Source: UBA3069 sp050633465 (GTDB taxonomy: Bacteria > Pseudomonadota > Alphaproteobacteria > Rhodobacterales > Rhodobacteraceae). From it: a stretch of DNA of 64,000 nt. A program made the translations under genes and the position numbers. Below are positions 1 through 9,779 of the stretch, piece after piece. The stretch is taken from assembly GCA_050633465.1 (NCBI GenBank), contig JBOEGO010000015.1, forward strand, positions 179,142 through 243,141, read 5' to 3'. The notes under the pieces were generated by a model. That model was not told where the DNA came from. It did not search any database and was given only the letters and a program-made list of their open reading frames with translations. Each line of letters starts with the position of its first letter. Within the stretch, counting starts at the first letter, position 1.

Positions 1-2499
1 AAACACCAACCCTTGAGGGAATTTTTGCAAAACCGGCAATGTGGTCGGTCCGTAAATATCGGCGGCTTTTGCCTGCCCATCCAGTATCCGCGACAGTTGC
101 GGGAATAGGTCAAATAGCTCGGCCTTGGCTGACAGGGCAAATCCGGCCAACCCGAAACGGCCCGGATACAGGCTTTCACTCGCGGCACCATTCGCGAGAA
201 CCAGCGCATGGCGGGGCAGCAAAAGATGCACATATTCCACCTGCCTAACCCCCATGGCCCGCCTGATCCGCCCGTCGCCATGCCGCATCAAATGCACCGC
301 ACGCACCAGTGCTTGCCCGCTGCCTGACGGGTCGGGCAAGCACATAGCGTGTTGCGGGCTCAGCAGCAGATCACCACGGTTCCCGAATGTGCCGTCGCGT
401 ATACGGATCGGGCGCAATTCCGGTTGTGCATTCAATTCATCTGCCAGCAACCGCCGCCGCCCCACCCATAGCAGAGGCATCGGACCGCCAGACAGGGTGG
501 TCACATAATCGCCCACCCGCAAATCTTCGACCTGAACCTCGCCTCCCGGGGTCATGATGCGGGTGCCCGCAGTGAAACAGGGCACGCCCGCTGCATGCAG
601 TTCCGCGGGCTGATCAATAGCCGAGGGTGCAACCCCCCATAAAACAACGCTTTCCCCGGTCGGAAAGGTCAGCAAGGCATTGCCCGACCCGTCGTCGGTA
701 ACCATGACATCACCGGCATGCAATGGGTTGCCCTGCGCATCCAGCAACCCGCTGACATCCAGCTGGTCATTGGTGAACCCGTCCAGATCGTCATCACCCA
801 TATCGAAATCGGTGATGGTGTCCTGGCCGCTGCCTGTTTCAAAAACAAAGGTGTCGTCGCCCGCACCGCCTGACAAAATATCGTTGCCGGCACCGCCGGC
901 GATCCTGTCGTTACCGGCTTCGGCACTGATCACGTCATCATCGTCGCCGCCATCAATCAGATTGTCGCCGTCGCCGCCATAAATGACATCATTGCCAGTC
1001 TCGCCATAGATCGTTGCGTTGTATGTGTGATTGAACCCACTGACATCGTCTATGGTGTCATCGCCCGTGCCACCATAAACCAGATCACCGTCGGCCTGCG
1101 TGGCCCCGCCTTCGCCGAACAGGATATAGTCATTGTCGCTGCCGCCATCGATCGTGTCGGCACCGGCGCCCGCATCAATCGTATCGGCACCACTGCCGCC
1201 AGAGATGTCGTCGTCACCATCAACCGGCGGGGCCATCACATCATAATGAACATCCGTTACCCAAATCGAATGGTTTCCGGTGCCTTCGGCGCTGGAATAG
1301 ATGATTTCGATTTCTTGCACAGGTCCGGCGATTTCGACCAGAACAGATCCGTTCGCCTCGTCGTGAAAATCGACATTGGGACCGCCGGCGGTGACGGTTT
1401 GGCCGGTTACAACGTCATCACCTGCCGCCGTCAAAACCACCGTGACCGGATTGCCAAGCGCGTCATAGGCGTTGACGATGACCACATCCTGACGAACGCC
1501 GGAGCTCCAGTCTATCCCGTTGATACGAAAGACAACATTGTCTACTTCGTCCGATGCGGAACTGCCACCCGAGGCCGCAAACTCGATCCGTGTGGTGGAA
1601 TTCGCCCCTGATCCGGTGCCCGACATATCCAAGGTCGAGCGATCCGACATCGGCTCGCCGGGCTGGGTATAGGTTTCGTCGCTGCTTTCAATCCACCAGC
1701 TGGGATTGTTGTCGCCGTCATCGGTTAGCGTAACCGTGACATCCATTTCGCCGGTGTTTTGGGTGAAACCGCTGATCAGTTCGGAATCATCCGCCCCAGC
1801 CAAGGACCAATTCAGGGATTCCGTGGCCATCACTTCGGAATCGGCATCGCCGTCTATGTAATCGGCTCCACTGCCGCCGGACAATGTATCATCACCCGAC
1901 CCGCCGGTTATGTAATCGTTGCCCGACCCGCCTTCGATGGTGTCATGGCCGCCGCCACCGTGAATCGCATCGCTGCCGGACCCGCCGTCGATGCTGTCTC
2001 CATAGCCGCCGCCGTCGGTCGTCTCGCCGTTCACCTGCTCCGCGCTGGCGCTTTCCAACGCCACATAATCGGGGGCGTTGGCATTGTTTACATTGTCAAT
2101 CGACGCAATTTCATAGGTGACGCCCGGTAACAGAGGTTCGCTGGCGACGGCACCCACAATCGTGCCGCCAACGGCCAGCACATAGACCACGATTTCGTGC
2201 CCGTCACCGTCGATCAGGGTGATGGAATTCTCGGCAAACACGCGACCGTCGGGCAGGGGGTCGCCGCCCGCATCGGTGGTGATCACGTCCTGCGTGGTGT
2301 CATCGCCACTGTTGTCAGCACCGGCATCGCCTTGCAAATAACCATCATTGTCGGTGATCTGGAAATTGACGGCATCCGTGCTGACAGACCAGGCTGGCGG
2401 CAGCCTGATCCGGTCACCCACCCCCACAAGGTATGGGTTTCCGCCACCTTCGACAACAAAGTCGCTGATGGCATATCCGTTTATGTCATAGTTGGGCAT
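1..2499 (-). CDS. RTX calcium-binding protein with C-terminal Hint domain (3' end outside window)
   Basis: The frame is open on the minus strand from ATG at 2499 to the window edge, giving 833 residues without a stop. Glycine/aspartate nonapeptide repeats of the GGxGxDxI type form a first block at about residues 160-220 and a second at about 425-560, the classic calcium-binding RTX beta-roll of type I-secreted proteins. From Cys641 (codon 577-579), in CFTAGTRI, a Hedgehog/intein-type Hint_2 domain follows, with LLLSPQHAM as its second conserved block. In Rhodobacteraceae such proteins are usually large, exported and surface-associated. No signal peptide is seen, as expected for type I export. 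The cargo function is unknown. The C-terminus is cut by the window, and secretion genes are not visible here. Confidence 0.9.
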   Translation of the reverse strand, partial: MPNYDINGYAISDFVVEGGGNPYLVGVGDRIRLPPAWSVSTDAVNFQITDNDGYLQGDAGADNSGDDTTQDVITTDAGGDPLPDGRVFAENSITLIDGDGHEIVVYVLAVGGTIVGAVASEPLLPGVTYEIASIDNVNNANAPDYVALESASAEQVNGETTDGGGYGDSIDGGSGSDAIHGGGGHDTIEGGSGNDYITGGSGDDTLSGGSGADYIDGDADSEVMATESLNWSLAGADDSELISGFTQNTGEMDVTVTLTDDGDNNPSWWIESSDETYTQPGEPMSDRSTLDMSGTGSGANSTTRIEFAASGGSSASDEVDNVVFRINGIDWSSGVRQDVVIVNAYDALGNPVTVVLTAAGDDVVTGQTVTAGGPNVDFHDEANGSVLVEIAGPVQEIEIIYSSAEGTGNHSIWVTDVHYDVMAPPVDGDDDISGGSGADTIDAGAGADTIDGGSDNDYILFGEGGATQADGDLVYGGTGDDTIDDVSGFNHTYNATIYGETGNDVIYGGDGDNLIDGGDDDDVISAEAGNDRIAGGAGNDILSGGAGDDTFVFETGSGQDTITDFDMGDDDLDGFTNDQLDVSGLLDAQGNPLHAGDVMVTDDGSGNALLTFPTGESVVLWGVAPSAIDQPAELHAAGVPCFTAGTRIMTPGGEVQVEDLRVGDYVTTLSGGPMPLLWVGRRRLLADELNAQPELRPIRIRDGTFGNRGDLLLSPQHAMCLPDPSGSGQALVRAVHLMRHGDGRIRRAMGVRQVEYVHLLLPRHALVLANGAASESLYPGRFGLAGFALSAKAELFDLFPQLSRILDGQAKAADIYGPTTLPVLQKFPQGLVF

Positions 2500-2775
2500 T
2501 GATCCTGCTTTGGCCTGTGGCGCTGCTCCTGCGATGCAGCATGGCCTGCGCGGCCTTAGGGCTGTGTTAAATCTGCTGTTTCGGTTGGAAATTTCTGTTT
2601 CAAACTTTACCGATCCGGTGCTGCGCCCCTAATTCACGCTGCCTTCACGGCGGATTTACACCCGTTGATCGCCCTTTGAGTTGCACTTTGCCCCTCCTAC
2701 ATGGATGGTAGGCAGCAAAAGGGCGACCCAGCGGTATCTGCAAGCCCGACCACCCGAACCAGAGGAGATTTCGGA

Positions 2776-4272
2776 GTGAACACTCACGCAATTGCCATTC
2801 AACGCGCCATGTCGCGCGATCCGCTTATCGGTCAGGACAGGGGGCTGTTATCTGGCCTGTGGATGGCTGTTCTGGCTGTTGCAATGTTGTTGATGCAGGC
2901 GTTGCCATCGGCCGCCCGCCCTGACAGCTTTGCCGATCTGGCCGATAAAATCAGCCCCTCGGTGGTGAATATCACCACATCCACCGTTATGGCGCAGGGC
3001 ACAGGGCCAAACCCGATCGTCCCCGAAGGCTCCCCCTTCGAGGATTTCTTCCGCGAGTTTCAGGACCGCAACGGTGATGACGGCGAAGCACCGCGCCCGC
3101 GCCGTTCCTCGGCCTTGGGGTCGGGTTTCGTGATCTCCGAAGACGGGTATATCGTCACCAATAACCATGTGATCGAATCCGCAGACGAGGTGGTGATCGA
3201 ATTTTTCTCGGGCGAGGAGCTGGAAGCCAAGATCATCGGCACCGACCCCAAAACCGACATTGCACTGTTAAAGGTCGAAACCGACAAACCGCTGCCATTC
3301 GTCAGCTTTGGCGACAGCGACACCGCCCGCGTGGGCGATTGGGTTGTGGCAATGGGCAACCCGCTGGGGCAGGGGTTTTCTGTGTCTGCGGGCATCGTTT
3401 CGGCGCGAAACCGCGAGTTGTCAGGCACTTACGATGATTACATCCAAACCGATGCAGCGATCAACCGGGGCAACTCGGGCGGGCCGTTGTTCAATATGGA
3501 TGGCAATGTGATCGGCGTGAACACCGCGATCCTGTCGCCCAATGGCGGCTCGATCGGGATCGGTTTTTCCATGGCATCCAATGTGGTCGGCAAGGTCGTG
3601 GAGCAGCTCAAGGAATTCGGCGAAACCCGCCGTGGCTGGTTGGGCGTGCGCATTCAGGACGTGACCGATGACATGGCCGAGGCGCTGGGCCTGGCCAAGG
3701 CCACCGGCGCATTGGTCACCGATGTGCCCCCCGGTCCCGCCCGCGAGGCAGGGGTGGAACAGGGCGATGTGATCACATCCTTTGACGGGCGCGAAGTGGC
3801 CGATACACGTGGGCTGGTGCGTCAGGTCGGCAACACCGCCGTCGGCAAGGCCGTGCGCATGGTGGTGCTGCGTGATGGCAAAACCCAGACCCTGAAAATC
3901 ACCCTTGGCCGGCGCGAAGATGCCGAACGCATCGAACCCGTCGCCGAGGTGCTGGAAGAAGAGGCCACAACCGAAACCGAAATGCTGGGCATGACCCTCA
4001 GCCCCGTCACGGAGGAGCTGCGCGAGCAACTCTCGCTGGACGGGGATGCATCCGGTCTGGTGGTGCTGAACGTCGAAGAAGACAGCGAAGCCTATGAAAA
4101 GGGGCTGCGTGCGGGGGATGTGATCACCGAAGCCGGTCAACAGAAAATGACCGGAATCGCCGATCTGGAAACACGTGTCACCGAGGTAAAAGAGGCCGGG
4201 CGCAAATCCCTGCTGCTGCTGGTCCGCCGTGCAGGTGAACCGCGCTTTGTTGCGCTTGGCTTGTCCGACTAA
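2776..4272 (+). CDS. degP: DegP/HtrA-type periplasmic serine protease
   Basis: Periplasmic quality-control protease/chaperone of the S1C family, 498 residues. The GTG at 2776 is chosen because AGGAG lies 8 bases upstream; an ATG at 2701 in the same frame lacks such a site. A hydrophobic segment at residues 24-44 ending near PSAAR is a signal peptide. The catalytic triad is complete: His131 in TNNHVIE, Asp161 in DPKTDIALL and Ser234 in GNSGGPLF. Two PDZ domains follow, at roughly residues 285-375 and 395-490. It stands alone, without the hflKC genes that often accompany it in this family, and is followed by a terminator-like hairpin. Family assignment is firm; DegP versus DegQ/MucD is not resolved. 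Confidence 0.93.
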   Translation: MNTHAIAIQRAMSRDPLIGQDRGLLSGLWMAVLAVAMLLMQALPSAARPDSFADLADKISPSVVNITTSTVMAQGTGPNPIVPEGSPFEDFFREFQDRNGDDGEAPRPRRSSALGSGFVISEDGYIVTNNHVIESADEVVIEFFSGEELEAKIIGTDPKTDIALLKVETDKPLPFVSFGDSDTARVGDWVVAMGNPLGQGFSVSAGIVSARNRELSGTYDDYIQTDAAINRGNSGGPLFNMDGNVIGVNTAILSPNGGSIGIGFSMASNVVGKVVEQLKEFGETRRGWLGVRIQDVTDDMAEALGLAKATGALVTDVPPGPAREAGVEQGDVITSFDGREVADTRGLVRQVGNTAVGKAVRMVVLRDGKTQTLKITLGRREDAERIEPVAEVLEEEATTETEMLGMTLSPVTEELREQLSLDGDASGLVVLNVEEDSEAYEKGLRAGDVITEAGQQKMTGIADLETRVTEVKEAGRKSLLLLVRRAGEPRFVALGLSD

Positions 4273-4294
4273 GTATTTGTTCTGAAAATGGAAA

Positions 4295-4318
4295 GCGGGC
4301 CGCTATTCTGCGGCCCGT
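4295..4318 (+). terminator. terminator-like hairpin after degP
   Basis: An 8-bp GC stem, CGGGCCGC with GCGGCCCG, closes a six-base loop 23 bases after the degP stop. It is followed by a pyrimidine-rich tract rather than a clean T run, so termination is likely but not certain. Confidence 0.6.
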
Positions 4319-4704
4319 CTCCCCCTTGCAGATCCTGCCTTTGCTCCCCATTGCAAGCGGAAAAGGAAGGCAGGCCGCTCCCCCCAGGTTTGGCCTCTAT
4401 GTGCTGCATTGGCGTTGTCCGGCCATGTGGAACATCGCCCATAACAGGTGCAAGCAGCGCAATCTGATAGGATCAGGCTAACGCCAAAGAGCGTCATTGT
4501 GGATTTTTTTATTTGAAATCAGTAAATTGTCGGTGCTTGGTGGACGATGCCGCGACTTGGGGCGCACCGTCGCCAATCTCCGCACAATCAAATCACCAAA
4601 GGCGGGTGGTTCGGCGCCGGCCTGCACGCATGAGGCGAGATGCGATCCGCGCCCGGTGATTCCCGGAGGGTTTCAACAGGGCTGCACAACGCTACCGATG
4701 GCCA
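4319..4704. other. non-coding stretch between degP and the lipoprotein gene
   Basis: The two genes converge on this stretch. Short open frames on both strands lack family resemblance, codon bias or a convincing ribosome site. I see no tRNA, riboswitch or repeat. It may hold the 3' end of the lipoprotein transcript. Confidence 0.5.
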
Positions 4705-5235
4705 TTATTCGGTCGGGCGCGCCACCGCAACCAAACCCAGCTTGCGCGCCGCGGCCAGCGACAGGATGCCCGAATCCAGCCCTTGGGGTTTTTGAAACGC
4801 GCGCACGGCGCGGCGGGTGCGGTTGTCCATGATGCCGGTCACAGTGCCGCGAAACAGGCCGCGCGCCGCCAAAGCCCGCTGTAGCGAGGCCACGAAATCG
4901 GGCGTCTGCTGCGCGGCGCAGGGGGTCTGGAACCAGGTTTCGCGCCGTTCCTGCACGATGGCCTGACGGGTTTCGGTTTTGAACACTGCGGGGCTGATCA
5001 CGGTGCCATCCTCCAACACTTCGGCGGGTTGCAGCATGATCTGGTCGGTCACTGTTTCGATCACCGCAGGGCTGACATCCTTGCCCCAGCAGGTATCGGC
5101 GGGCGCGCCGGGGGGGGCTTCCTCGATATGGCTGACCAATGCGGGTTCGCCGCCGGGCACGGTGGTTTGGCAGCCTGACAGAGCCGCGGCGCATGTCAGT
5201 GCCGCCGCCAGAATGATCGGTTGGTTTCTGGTCAT
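4705..5235 (-). CDS. lipoprotein with peptidoglycan-binding domain
   Basis: A 176-residue envelope protein. The start at 5235 is chosen because it puts a lipoprotein signal directly at the N-terminus: a positively charged MTRN, a hydrophobic stretch and the lipobox LSGC with Cys22 as lipidation site. An AGAGG sequence precedes it. The middle has a conserved-looking region with paired cysteines (DTCWGKD and TPCAAQ). The last 60 residues match a PG_binding_1 fold: LQRALAARGLFRGTVTG followed by DNRTRRAVRAFQ. It probably anchors or senses the cell wall from a membrane. The specific role is unknown. It is divergent from the ferredoxin gene. Confidence 0.85.
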   Translation of the reverse strand: MTRNQPIILAAALTCAAALSGCQTTVPGGEPALVSHIEEAPPGAPADTCWGKDVSPAVIETVTDQIMLQPAEVLEDGTVISPAVFKTETRQAIVQERRETWFQTPCAAQQTPDFVASLQRALAARGLFRGTVTGIMDNRTRRAVRAFQKPQGLDSGILSLAAARKLGLVAVARPTE

Positions 5236-5410
5236 CTGCGCGTGCCTCTTGCCTCTGATGCGGGCGTTCGGGGCAGTGTATTCTGTTTTGGCGCGCCGCG
5301 AAAGCCTGTGCCATTTGTGCCATTGCACAGGGATCACACAAAAGGGACTGGCAGCGCCCCCCGCCCTTGGTTAGAACTTTGCCCAACCGCAAACAGGAGC
5401 AAGCAAGACA

Positions 5411-5734
5411 ATGGCGAAGATCACCTATATCGAGCACAACGGCACCGAACACGTGGTCGACGTGGCCAACGGGTTGACCGTGATGGAAGGCGCGCGCGAC
5501 AATAACATCCCCGGAATCGAAGCCGATTGCGGCGGTGCCTGCGCCTGTTCCACCTGCCATGTCTATGTCGCGCCCGATTGGGTCGAAAAAATCCCGGCCA
5601 AGGACGACATGGAAGAAGATATGCTGGATTTCGCCTTCCAGCCCGATCCGGCGCGTTCACGCCTGACCTGCCAGATCAAGGTGACCGATGCGCTGGACGG
5701 TCTGGTGGTGAACATGCCCGAAAAACAAATCTGA
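5411..5734 (+). CDS. [2Fe-2S] ferredoxin, adrenodoxin type
   Basis: A 107-residue electron carrier. Cluster ligands are visible as C-x5-C-x2-C (CGGACACSTC) plus a distal cysteine in SRLTCQIKV, the adrenodoxin/Isc-type spacing. Length and the N-terminal MAKITYIEHNGTEH pattern fit the bacterial Fdx family involved in Fe-S assembly or in serving P450/hydroxylases. No isc or hsc genes lie nearby, so the partner is unclear. An AGGAG-like site precedes the start. The stop overlaps the start of the next gene (TGATG), so the two are probably translationally coupled. Confidence 0.93.
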   Translation: MAKITYIEHNGTEHVVDVANGLTVMEGARDNNIPGIEADCGGACACSTCHVYVAPDWVEKIPAKDDMEEDMLDFAFQPDPARSRLTCQIKVTDALDGLVVNMPEKQI

Positions 5735-6489
5735 TGTCGGTGGCGCGGCGTCTGCTGTTGCGCCCGTTCAGGGCGTGCGCGCGCCGCGCATTGATGGCGG
5801 CTGGTCTGTTGATAGGGGCGCCCGTTGCGGGCATGGCCGATATACAATCCGCCCGCTTTATCGGCCCGACCACGCATTACGCCCATGGCATATTGGGCGA
5901 TGCGGTGGAATATTCCGGCATGATGGTGCGGCTGACGGGCGGGCGCTCGTTTCTGGTTGGCCATCGCGACGGTGGCCGCGTGTTCGAAGATATCGCCCCC
6001 CGCCTGTGGGATGTCACTGGTGATGGCAAACCCGAAATCGTCGTGATCGAAACCGACCCGCCACGCGGTGCGCAACTGGCCATTTACAGCGAGGTGAACG
6101 GCACAATCGCCAAAATCGCCGCCACACCCCACATAGGGCAGACCCATCGCTGGCTTGCCCCCATCGGGGCCGCCGATCTGGACGGCGACGGCGCAATCGA
6201 AATCGCCTATATCGACCGCCCGCATCTGGCGAAAACCCTGCGGATCTGGCGCTATAATGGCGGCAAAACAGTGCATGTCGCGGATCAATCCGGCCTGACC
6301 AATCACAAAATCGGCTGGGATCATATCCCCGGCGGCATCCGCACCTGCACCACACCTGAAATGATCACCGCCAATGCCGATTGGACGCGCATCATCGCAA
6401 CCGCATTCGATGGTGCCAAAATCACAACCCGCGATTTTGGCCGCTACACCGGCCCCGACAGCCTCAACGCCGCGCTGAACTGCGACTAA
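5734..6489 (+). CDS. exported VCBS/FG-GAP repeat protein
   Basis: A 251-residue protein whose ATG overlaps the ferredoxin stop. A basic N-terminus followed by a hydrophobic segment ending in GAPVAGMAD is a signal peptide. Two calcium-type FG-GAP/VCBS motifs are present, DVTGDGKPEIVVIE and ADLDGDGAIEIAY, arranged as in a partial beta-propeller. Homologous genes of this length are common in Rhodobacteraceae, but I know of no experimental function. Location is periplasmic or outer-surface by inference. Two conserved cysteines (RTCTTPE and the terminal LNCD) could form a disulfide. Confidence 0.8.
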   Translation: MSVARRLLLRPFRACARRALMAAGLLIGAPVAGMADIQSARFIGPTTHYAHGILGDAVEYSGMMVRLTGGRSFLVGHRDGGRVFEDIAPRLWDVTGDGKPEIVVIETDPPRGAQLAIYSEVNGTIAKIAATPHIGQTHRWLAPIGAADLDGDGAIEIAYIDRPHLAKTLRIWRYNGGKTVHVADQSGLTNHKIGWDHIPGGIRTCTTPEMITANADWTRIIATAFDGAKITTRDFGRYTGPDSLNAALNCD

Positions 6490-6583
6490 GGCCAGCCGCA
6501 AATGCAGGCCTGTCCCTTCACTGTTCTGTAAATACCTCAGGGTGTGAATTGGCCCATGGCCAAGAGAGGGGCAGCGCCCCTTT

Positions 6584-6608
6584 GGCCGGTTTTTCACGAA
6601 AACCGGCC
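6584..6608. terminator. bidirectional terminator between the VCBS gene and purD
   Basis: A perfect 10-bp stem, GGCCGGTTTT with AAAACCGGCC, closes a 5-base loop between two convergent genes. The built-in T and A runs would serve as U tracts in both directions. Confidence 0.8.
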
Positions 6609-6667
6609 CCACCGCGCAGCTGAATGCTGCCCGACACCATTCCTCCTACTGCCTCAACGGATTGAAA

Positions 6668-7930
6668 TCACAGCGCCCGCCAACCAATGTCGCGGCGGCA
6701 AAACCCCTCGGGCCAGTCAATGCCATCAACCATGGCATAGGCGCGATCCACCGCTTCGCGCAAATCAGCCCCGCGTGCGGTTACGTTCAACACCCGTCCG
6801 CCACTGGCGACAACATGACCGTCTTTCAACGCGGTCCCCGCATGAAAACACATCTCCGAACTGGTCTCGGGCAGGGCAGCCAACCCGCCGATCACACTGC
6901 CTTTGGCGTAATCACCGGGGTATCCCTGCGCCGCCATCACCACGGTCACCGCATGATCATCGGCCCAGTTCACACGGGCCTGCGCCAGTTCGCCACGCGC
7001 ACAGGCCTCCAGCAGATCCAGCGCCTGCGCGCCCAGACGCAGCATCAAAACCTGACATTCGGGATCGCCAAAGCGCACGTTGTATTCCACCAGCCGGGGC
7101 TGCCCGTCCTTGATCATTAACCCCGCATAAAGAACCCCCTGATAGGGTGTGCCACGCCGTGCCATTTCGGCCACGCAGGGTGTGATGATCTCCTCCATCG
7201 CGATCTTCGCGATGCCATCCGACAATACCGGAGCGGGGGAATAGGCACCCATGCCGCCAGTGTTCGGGCCGGTGTCGCCATCACCGACGCGTTTGTGGTC
7301 CTGCGCCGTGCCGATGGGCAAAACATCCACCCCGTCACAAAGGATGAAATAGGATGCCTCCTCGCCCTCCATGAACTCCTCGATCACCACCTCGGCCCCG
7401 GCCGTGCCGAATTCACCGCCGAACATGTCGTCGATGGCGTCCAATGCCTCGGCTTCGGTCATGGCGATGATCACGCCCTTGCCTGCGGCCAGACCATCGG
7501 CCTTGACCACGATGGGAACACCATTGGCACGAATGTAATCCTTGGCCGCACCCGCATCGGTGAAATGGCCATAGCCCGCCGTGGGGGCGTTGACCGCCGC
7601 GCATACCTCTTTGGTAAAGGCCTTTGATGCCTCCAGCCGCGCCGCCGCCGCCGAAGGACCAAACACCAGATAACCTGCGCCGCGCAAATCATCCGCCACA
7701 CCAGCGGCCAAGGGCGCCTCTGGCCCGATGATCACGAAATCAATCGCGTTCTCCTCGGCAAAACCGACCACCGCCGCACCATCCATGATGTCCAGCGTGG
7801 CGCATTCCGCGATCTGGGCGATGCCCGCGTTGCCCGGTGCCACGATCAACTTGTCGCATTTGGGGTTCTGCATCACGGCCCAGGCCAATGCATGTTCGCG
7901 GCCACCGCCGCCAAGGATCAGGATATTCAC
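6668..7930 (-). CDS. purD: phosphoribosylamine--glycine ligase
   Basis: Catalyses ATP-dependent joining of phosphoribosylamine and glycine in purine synthesis, in the cytoplasm. The 420-residue length matches the family. The GTG at 7930 gives the standard N-terminus NILILGGGGREHALAW and has AGGAG just upstream. ATP-grasp features are visible: VVKADGLAAGKGV, the EEFMEGEEAS segment, QDHKRVGDGD and the metal-binding NVRFGDPECQ. The gene diverges from xseA across 116 bases. Confidence 0.97.
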   Translation of the reverse strand: MNILILGGGGREHALAWAVMQNPKCDKLIVAPGNAGIAQIAECATLDIMDGAAVVGFAEENAIDFVIIGPEAPLAAGVADDLRGAGYLVFGPSAAAARLEASKAFTKEVCAAVNAPTAGYGHFTDAGAAKDYIRANGVPIVVKADGLAAGKGVIIAMTEAEALDAIDDMFGGEFGTAGAEVVIEEFMEGEEASYFILCDGVDVLPIGTAQDHKRVGDGDTGPNTGGMGAYSPAPVLSDGIAKIAMEEIITPCVAEMARRGTPYQGVLYAGLMIKDGQPRLVEYNVRFGDPECQVLMLRLGAQALDLLEACARGELAQARVNWADDHAVTVVMAAQGYPGDYAKGSVIGGLAALPETSSEMCFHAGTALKDGHVVASGGRVLNVTARGADLREAVDRAYAMVDGIDWPEGFCRRDIGWRAL

Positions 7931-8046
7931 GCCGCAGGCTCCTTTTTCGCTACTGGCGCGGGGATAGCCCGCAAGCGGCGCAGGGGCAAGCATTGCCCTG
8001 ATTTTCCCCTCTGGCCCTGCGGCCTGTGTGGCGGTAATCTTGGCCC

Positions 8047-9636
8047 ATGAATGACCTGCTTGATGACGCCGACAGCGGCACGAACGCACCCGAATTTTCC
8101 GTTTCCGAACTGTCGGGCGCGGTCAAGCGCCTGATCGAGGGCGAATTTTCCCATGTCCGCATCCGCGGGGAATTGGGCCGCATCTCGCGCCCGCCCTCGG
8201 GCCATCTGTATCTGGACCTCAAGGATGACCGCGCCGTGATCGCCGGTGTGATGTGGAAAGGCACGGCCAAACGCCTGGCCATGCGCCCCGAAGAAGGCAT
8301 GGAGGTGATCGCGACCGGTCGCCTCACCACCTTTCCGGGGCAGTCGAAATACCAACTGGTGATCGAGGACATGCGCCCCGCAGGGGTCGGCGCGCTGATG
8401 GCGATGCTGGAAAAACGCAAGGCGCAGCTGCAATCCGAAGGCCTGTTTGACCCTGCGCGCAAACGGCCCATCCCCTATCTGCCCGAGGTGATCGGCGTGA
8501 TCACGTCACCCACGGGCGCGGTGATCCGCGATATTCTGCACCGTTTGCGTGACCGTTTTCCGCGCAAGGTGCTGATCTGGCCGGTGCCGGTGCAGGGCGA
8601 AAAATGCGCCCCCGAGGTCAGCCGCGCCATCGCCGGGTTCAACGCGCTGACCACGGGCGGTGCCATCCCGCGCCCTGACCTGATTATCGTTGCCCGTGGC
8701 GGTGGCTCGGTCGAGGATCTCTGGGGCTTTAACGAAGAATCCGTGGCCCGCGCTGCCGCCGCATCCGATATCCCGCTGATTTCGGCGGTGGGGCATGAAA
8801 CCGACACCACGCTGATCGATTTTGTATCCGACAAACGTGCGCCAACCCCCACGGCAGCGGCGGAAATGGCCGTGCCCGTGCGGATGGAATTGCTGTCCTG
8901 GGTCGACGAACAGCAATCGCGGCTGTCGCGTGCGCTGACCACAGGGGTGTCGCAGCGACGCCAGCGATTGAGCGATCTGGCGCGGGCATTGCCACGTCCT
9001 GCCACCCTGCTGGATGGGCCGCGCCAACGGTTGGACGGGGCAGGGGGCGCGCTGCCCGCTGCGCTGATCCGGTCGGTGCAAACGCGCCGTGTTGCGCTGT
9101 CACACAGTGCAGGCGCATTGCGTCCATCACTGCTTAGGTCATTGATTTCGAATGAAAAACGTCAGCTGTCGGGGCAGGTTGCGCGGCTGGCTCCCGCCTT
9201 GTCGCGCAGCACAGATAACAAAAAAGCGCGGCTGAACGCTCTGCGGCTTAGCGCCAGTCCGATCGCTGCCGATCTGGCACGCAAGGCACGCGACCTTCGC
9301 GCGTTAGAGCAGCGCCTGTCCCATGCTGCGAATGCCCAAACCAATGTCTGGGCTAATAAATTATCCGCTTTGGGGCGATTGCGCGATACCTTGGGGTATA
9401 AGGAAACGCTGAAACGCGGCTATGCGGTGGTGCGATCACATGGCGCTGTCGTCACCAGCAGCGCGGCCGCCCGTGCCGCTGACAATTTGGAAATCCAGTT
9501 CGCCGATGGCCGGATTGCGCTGGATCGCGGGGCAGAACCCGCCCCGCCGACCCGGTCGAAACCCGCACAAAAGAAACCCCGAAAACCCGCGCCGCAAAGG
9601 CCGGACGCCCCCCCCGAACAGGGCTCTCTTTTCTGA
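8047..9636 (+). CDS. xseA: exodeoxyribonuclease VII large subunit
   Basis: Large subunit of the single-strand-specific exonuclease VII, 529 residues. An N-terminal OB fold (FSVSELSGAVKRLIEGEF, VRIRGELGRI) is followed by the catalytic core with VIGVITSPTGAVIRDI, VARGGGSVEDLW and SAVGHETDTTLIDFV. The long helical C-terminus ends in a basic, proline-rich tail. The start lacks a Shine-Dalgarno sequence, so the mRNA may be leaderless. The small subunit xseB is not in this window. Confidence 0.96.
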   Translation: MNDLLDDADSGTNAPEFSVSELSGAVKRLIEGEFSHVRIRGELGRISRPPSGHLYLDLKDDRAVIAGVMWKGTAKRLAMRPEEGMEVIATGRLTTFPGQSKYQLVIEDMRPAGVGALMAMLEKRKAQLQSEGLFDPARKRPIPYLPEVIGVITSPTGAVIRDILHRLRDRFPRKVLIWPVPVQGEKCAPEVSRAIAGFNALTTGGAIPRPDLIIVARGGGSVEDLWGFNEESVARAAAASDIPLISAVGHETDTTLIDFVSDKRAPTPTAAAEMAVPVRMELLSWVDEQQSRLSRALTTGVSQRRQRLSDLARALPRPATLLDGPRQRLDGAGGALPAALIRSVQTRRVALSHSAGALRPSLLRSLISNEKRQLSGQVARLAPALSRSTDNKKARLNALRLSASPIAADLARKARDLRALEQRLSHAANAQTNVWANKLSALGRLRDTLGYKETLKRGYAVVRSHGAVVTSSAAARAADNLEIQFADGRIALDRGAEPAPPTRSKPAQKKPRKPAPQRPDAPPEQGSLF

Positions 9637-9640
9637 GAAA

Positions 9641-9662
9641 GGGGCGGGGGGCTGCCCGCCCC
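9641..9662 (+). terminator. GC hairpin after xseA
   Basis: An 8-bp stem, GGGGCGGG with CCCGCCCC, begins five bases after the stop and encloses six bases. There is no U tract, so it may be an mRNA-stabilising 3' hairpin rather than a true intrinsic terminator. Confidence 0.55.
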
Positions 9663-9779
9663 CTCGTCACGCCCTTCGGGCGGTCTCCCCCTGCTATGCC
9701 GGTCATTCCATTTGCGGGGGTCAGTGGAAATTCTTTGATAGGTCAGTGGGTTGGCTTGCAGCCCCTTGGTTGGGTTCTG

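Noticed and set aside
800..2010. Repetitive DNA considered as a tandem repeat array or CRISPR.
   Set aside because: The repetition comes from in-frame glycine/aspartate RTX codons and has no fixed repeat-spacer pattern.
4497..4832. A 111-codon frame on the plus strand between degP and the lipoprotein gene.
   Set aside because: It overlaps the lipoprotein gene antisense, has no ribosome site and no recognisable domain.
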